Source: Firmicutes bacterium ADurb.Bin248
GTDB taxonomy: Bacteria; Bacillota; Clostridia; Christensenellales; CAG-138
Length of the DNA stretch: 64,000 nucleotides
Assembly (NCBI GenBank): GCA_002069725.1
Contig: MWBW01000005.1
Span: forward strand, 1-64,000
Direction of reading: 5' to 3'
Shown: positions 63,482 to 64,000 of the stretch, one piece after another
Layout of the letters: each line of letters starts with the position of its first letter
Position numbering within the stretch: position 1 is the stretch's first letter
Translations under genes and position numbers: made by a program
Notes under the pieces: generated by a model
Databases searched by the model: none
The model's input: the letters and a program-made list of their open reading frames with translations, nothing else
What the model was told of the DNA's origin: nothing

Positions 63482-64000
63482 TTAAACATGGTTCTTCGGA
63501 TCGGACGCGTCCGCAAAGGCGTTGCCGATCATATAGAAGGCGACCGTGATGAACGTGACGACCAGCGCCGGGAAGATCAACTGATATTGCAGCTTGGGGG
63601 ACATCATCACCTTGCGGCCCTCCTCCACCAGATTGCCGAGCGAGGCGATGGCCTTGGGCATACCCAGACCACAGTAGGTCAGGAATACCTCGTCGCTGAT
63701 GACGGAGGGAATCGCCAGCGAGATCTGCAGCATGATCACGGAAACCAGGTACGGCAGGAGATTCCTGTTCATGATGCGGGCCGTGGAGGTGCCCAGGCAG
63801 CGGGAGGCGAGGTTGTAATCCCTGTCGCGGATCATGACGATCTGGTTCCTGATGAAGCGCGCCATGCCCAGCCAGCCCACGCAGCACATGGAGATGATCA
63901 TCGTCACCATGCCCGGCCTCATGATATACGAGATCAGGATGAGGATGATGGTGCGCGGGATGTTGTCGATGATGTTGTACGCCTCGGTGAGCACGCCGTC
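63482..64000 (-). CDS. Oligopeptide ABC transporter permease, OppC-like, 5' part beyond window
   Basis: The last 172 codons of an OppC-type permease; the frame is still open at the window edge. The EAA-type loop ASRCLGTSTARIMNRNLLPY and the end DASDPKNHV match the complete OppC at 53369-54316. It is the upstream part of the second oligopeptide transporter operon, whose OppB and binding-protein genes should lie to the right. Confidence 0.9.
   Translation of the reverse strand, partial: DGVLTEAYNIIDNIPRTIILILISYIMRPGMVTMIISMCCVGWLGMARFIRNQIVMIRDRDYNLASRCLGTSTARIMNRNLLPYLVSVIMLQISLAIPSVISDEVFLTYCGLGMPKAIASLGNLVEEGRKVMMSPKLQYQLIFPALVVTFITVAFYMIGNAFADASDPKNHV

Overview
This window looks like chromosome from a high-GC, anaerobic, probably spore-forming member of the Clostridia (Bacillota). 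The basis is strong AGGAGG-type ribosome sites, sigma-A promoters, frequent ATGA-coupled operons, a Bacillus-type spore-coat transglutaminase (Tgl), Ku/LigD repair, an Etf-linked lactate dehydrogenase set and an NHLM-type peptide exporter. I assign no species. I see no rRNA, tRNA, CRISPR array, IS element or phage genes.

Layout. 1-3.6 kb (minus): aspartate-semialdehyde dehydrogenase, a DAO-family FAD oxidoreductase and a sodium:solute symporter cut by the left edge. 3.7-10.3 kb (minus): ECF sigma factor, anti-sigma factor and three FtsX/MacB-type permeases, two of them duplicates, with no ATPase gene. 10.4-16.4 kb (minus): a complete NHLM/NHLP export operon (shortened HlyD-like protein, C39-peptidase ABC transporter, second ABC transporter) followed by three small genes whose products have near-identical double-glycine leaders and zinc-ribbon-like CxxC...CxxC cores, then a terminator. 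16.6-23.4 kb (plus): a MalT-like LuxR-family ATPase regulator, a large secreted beta-helix/CBM_X2 surface protein and a frameshifted GNAT gene. 23.5-32.5 kb (plus): a STAS protein, a MATE transporter fused to an RsbW-like ATPase domain, a SpoIIE phosphatase fused to an RsbW-like domain, a lipoprotein-permease with four tandem amino-acid-binding modules, and its ATPase with a degenerate RsbW-like tail. 32.7-36.1 kb: EtfB-EtfA-lactate dehydrogenase. 36.1-39.3 kb (minus): LigD and Ku. 39.6-47.5 kb (plus): acyl-AMP ligase, acyl carrier protein, ABC ATPase, a coiled-coil FtsX permease and a condensation-domain-like protein. 47.6-51.4 kb (minus): Tgl with a coupled unknown partner, DUF1858 and ScdA/Ric iron-sulfur repair proteins, and a small membrane protein. 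51.4-57.3 kb (minus): an oligopeptide ABC transporter with a fused OppDF ATPase. 57.5-61.0 kb (plus): a two-component system and anhydro-MurNAc kinase. 61.1-64 kb (minus): a small membrane protein and a second oligopeptide transporter cut by the right edge.

Two systems stand out. First, the double-glycine zinc-ribbon peptides beside their dedicated exporter. Second, a partner-switching module (STAS, phosphatase and several RsbW-like domains) built into transporters instead of a sigma factor. Both may share a regulator: an 18-bp palindrome ATTGTAC-N4-GTACGAT lies 18-19 bases upstream of an extended -10 in front of the export operon, the surface-protein gene and the STAS operon, and it also lies upstream of the LuxR-family gene itself. 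In two of the three places the same palindrome is the core of a terminator hairpin, so the operator reading is an inference.
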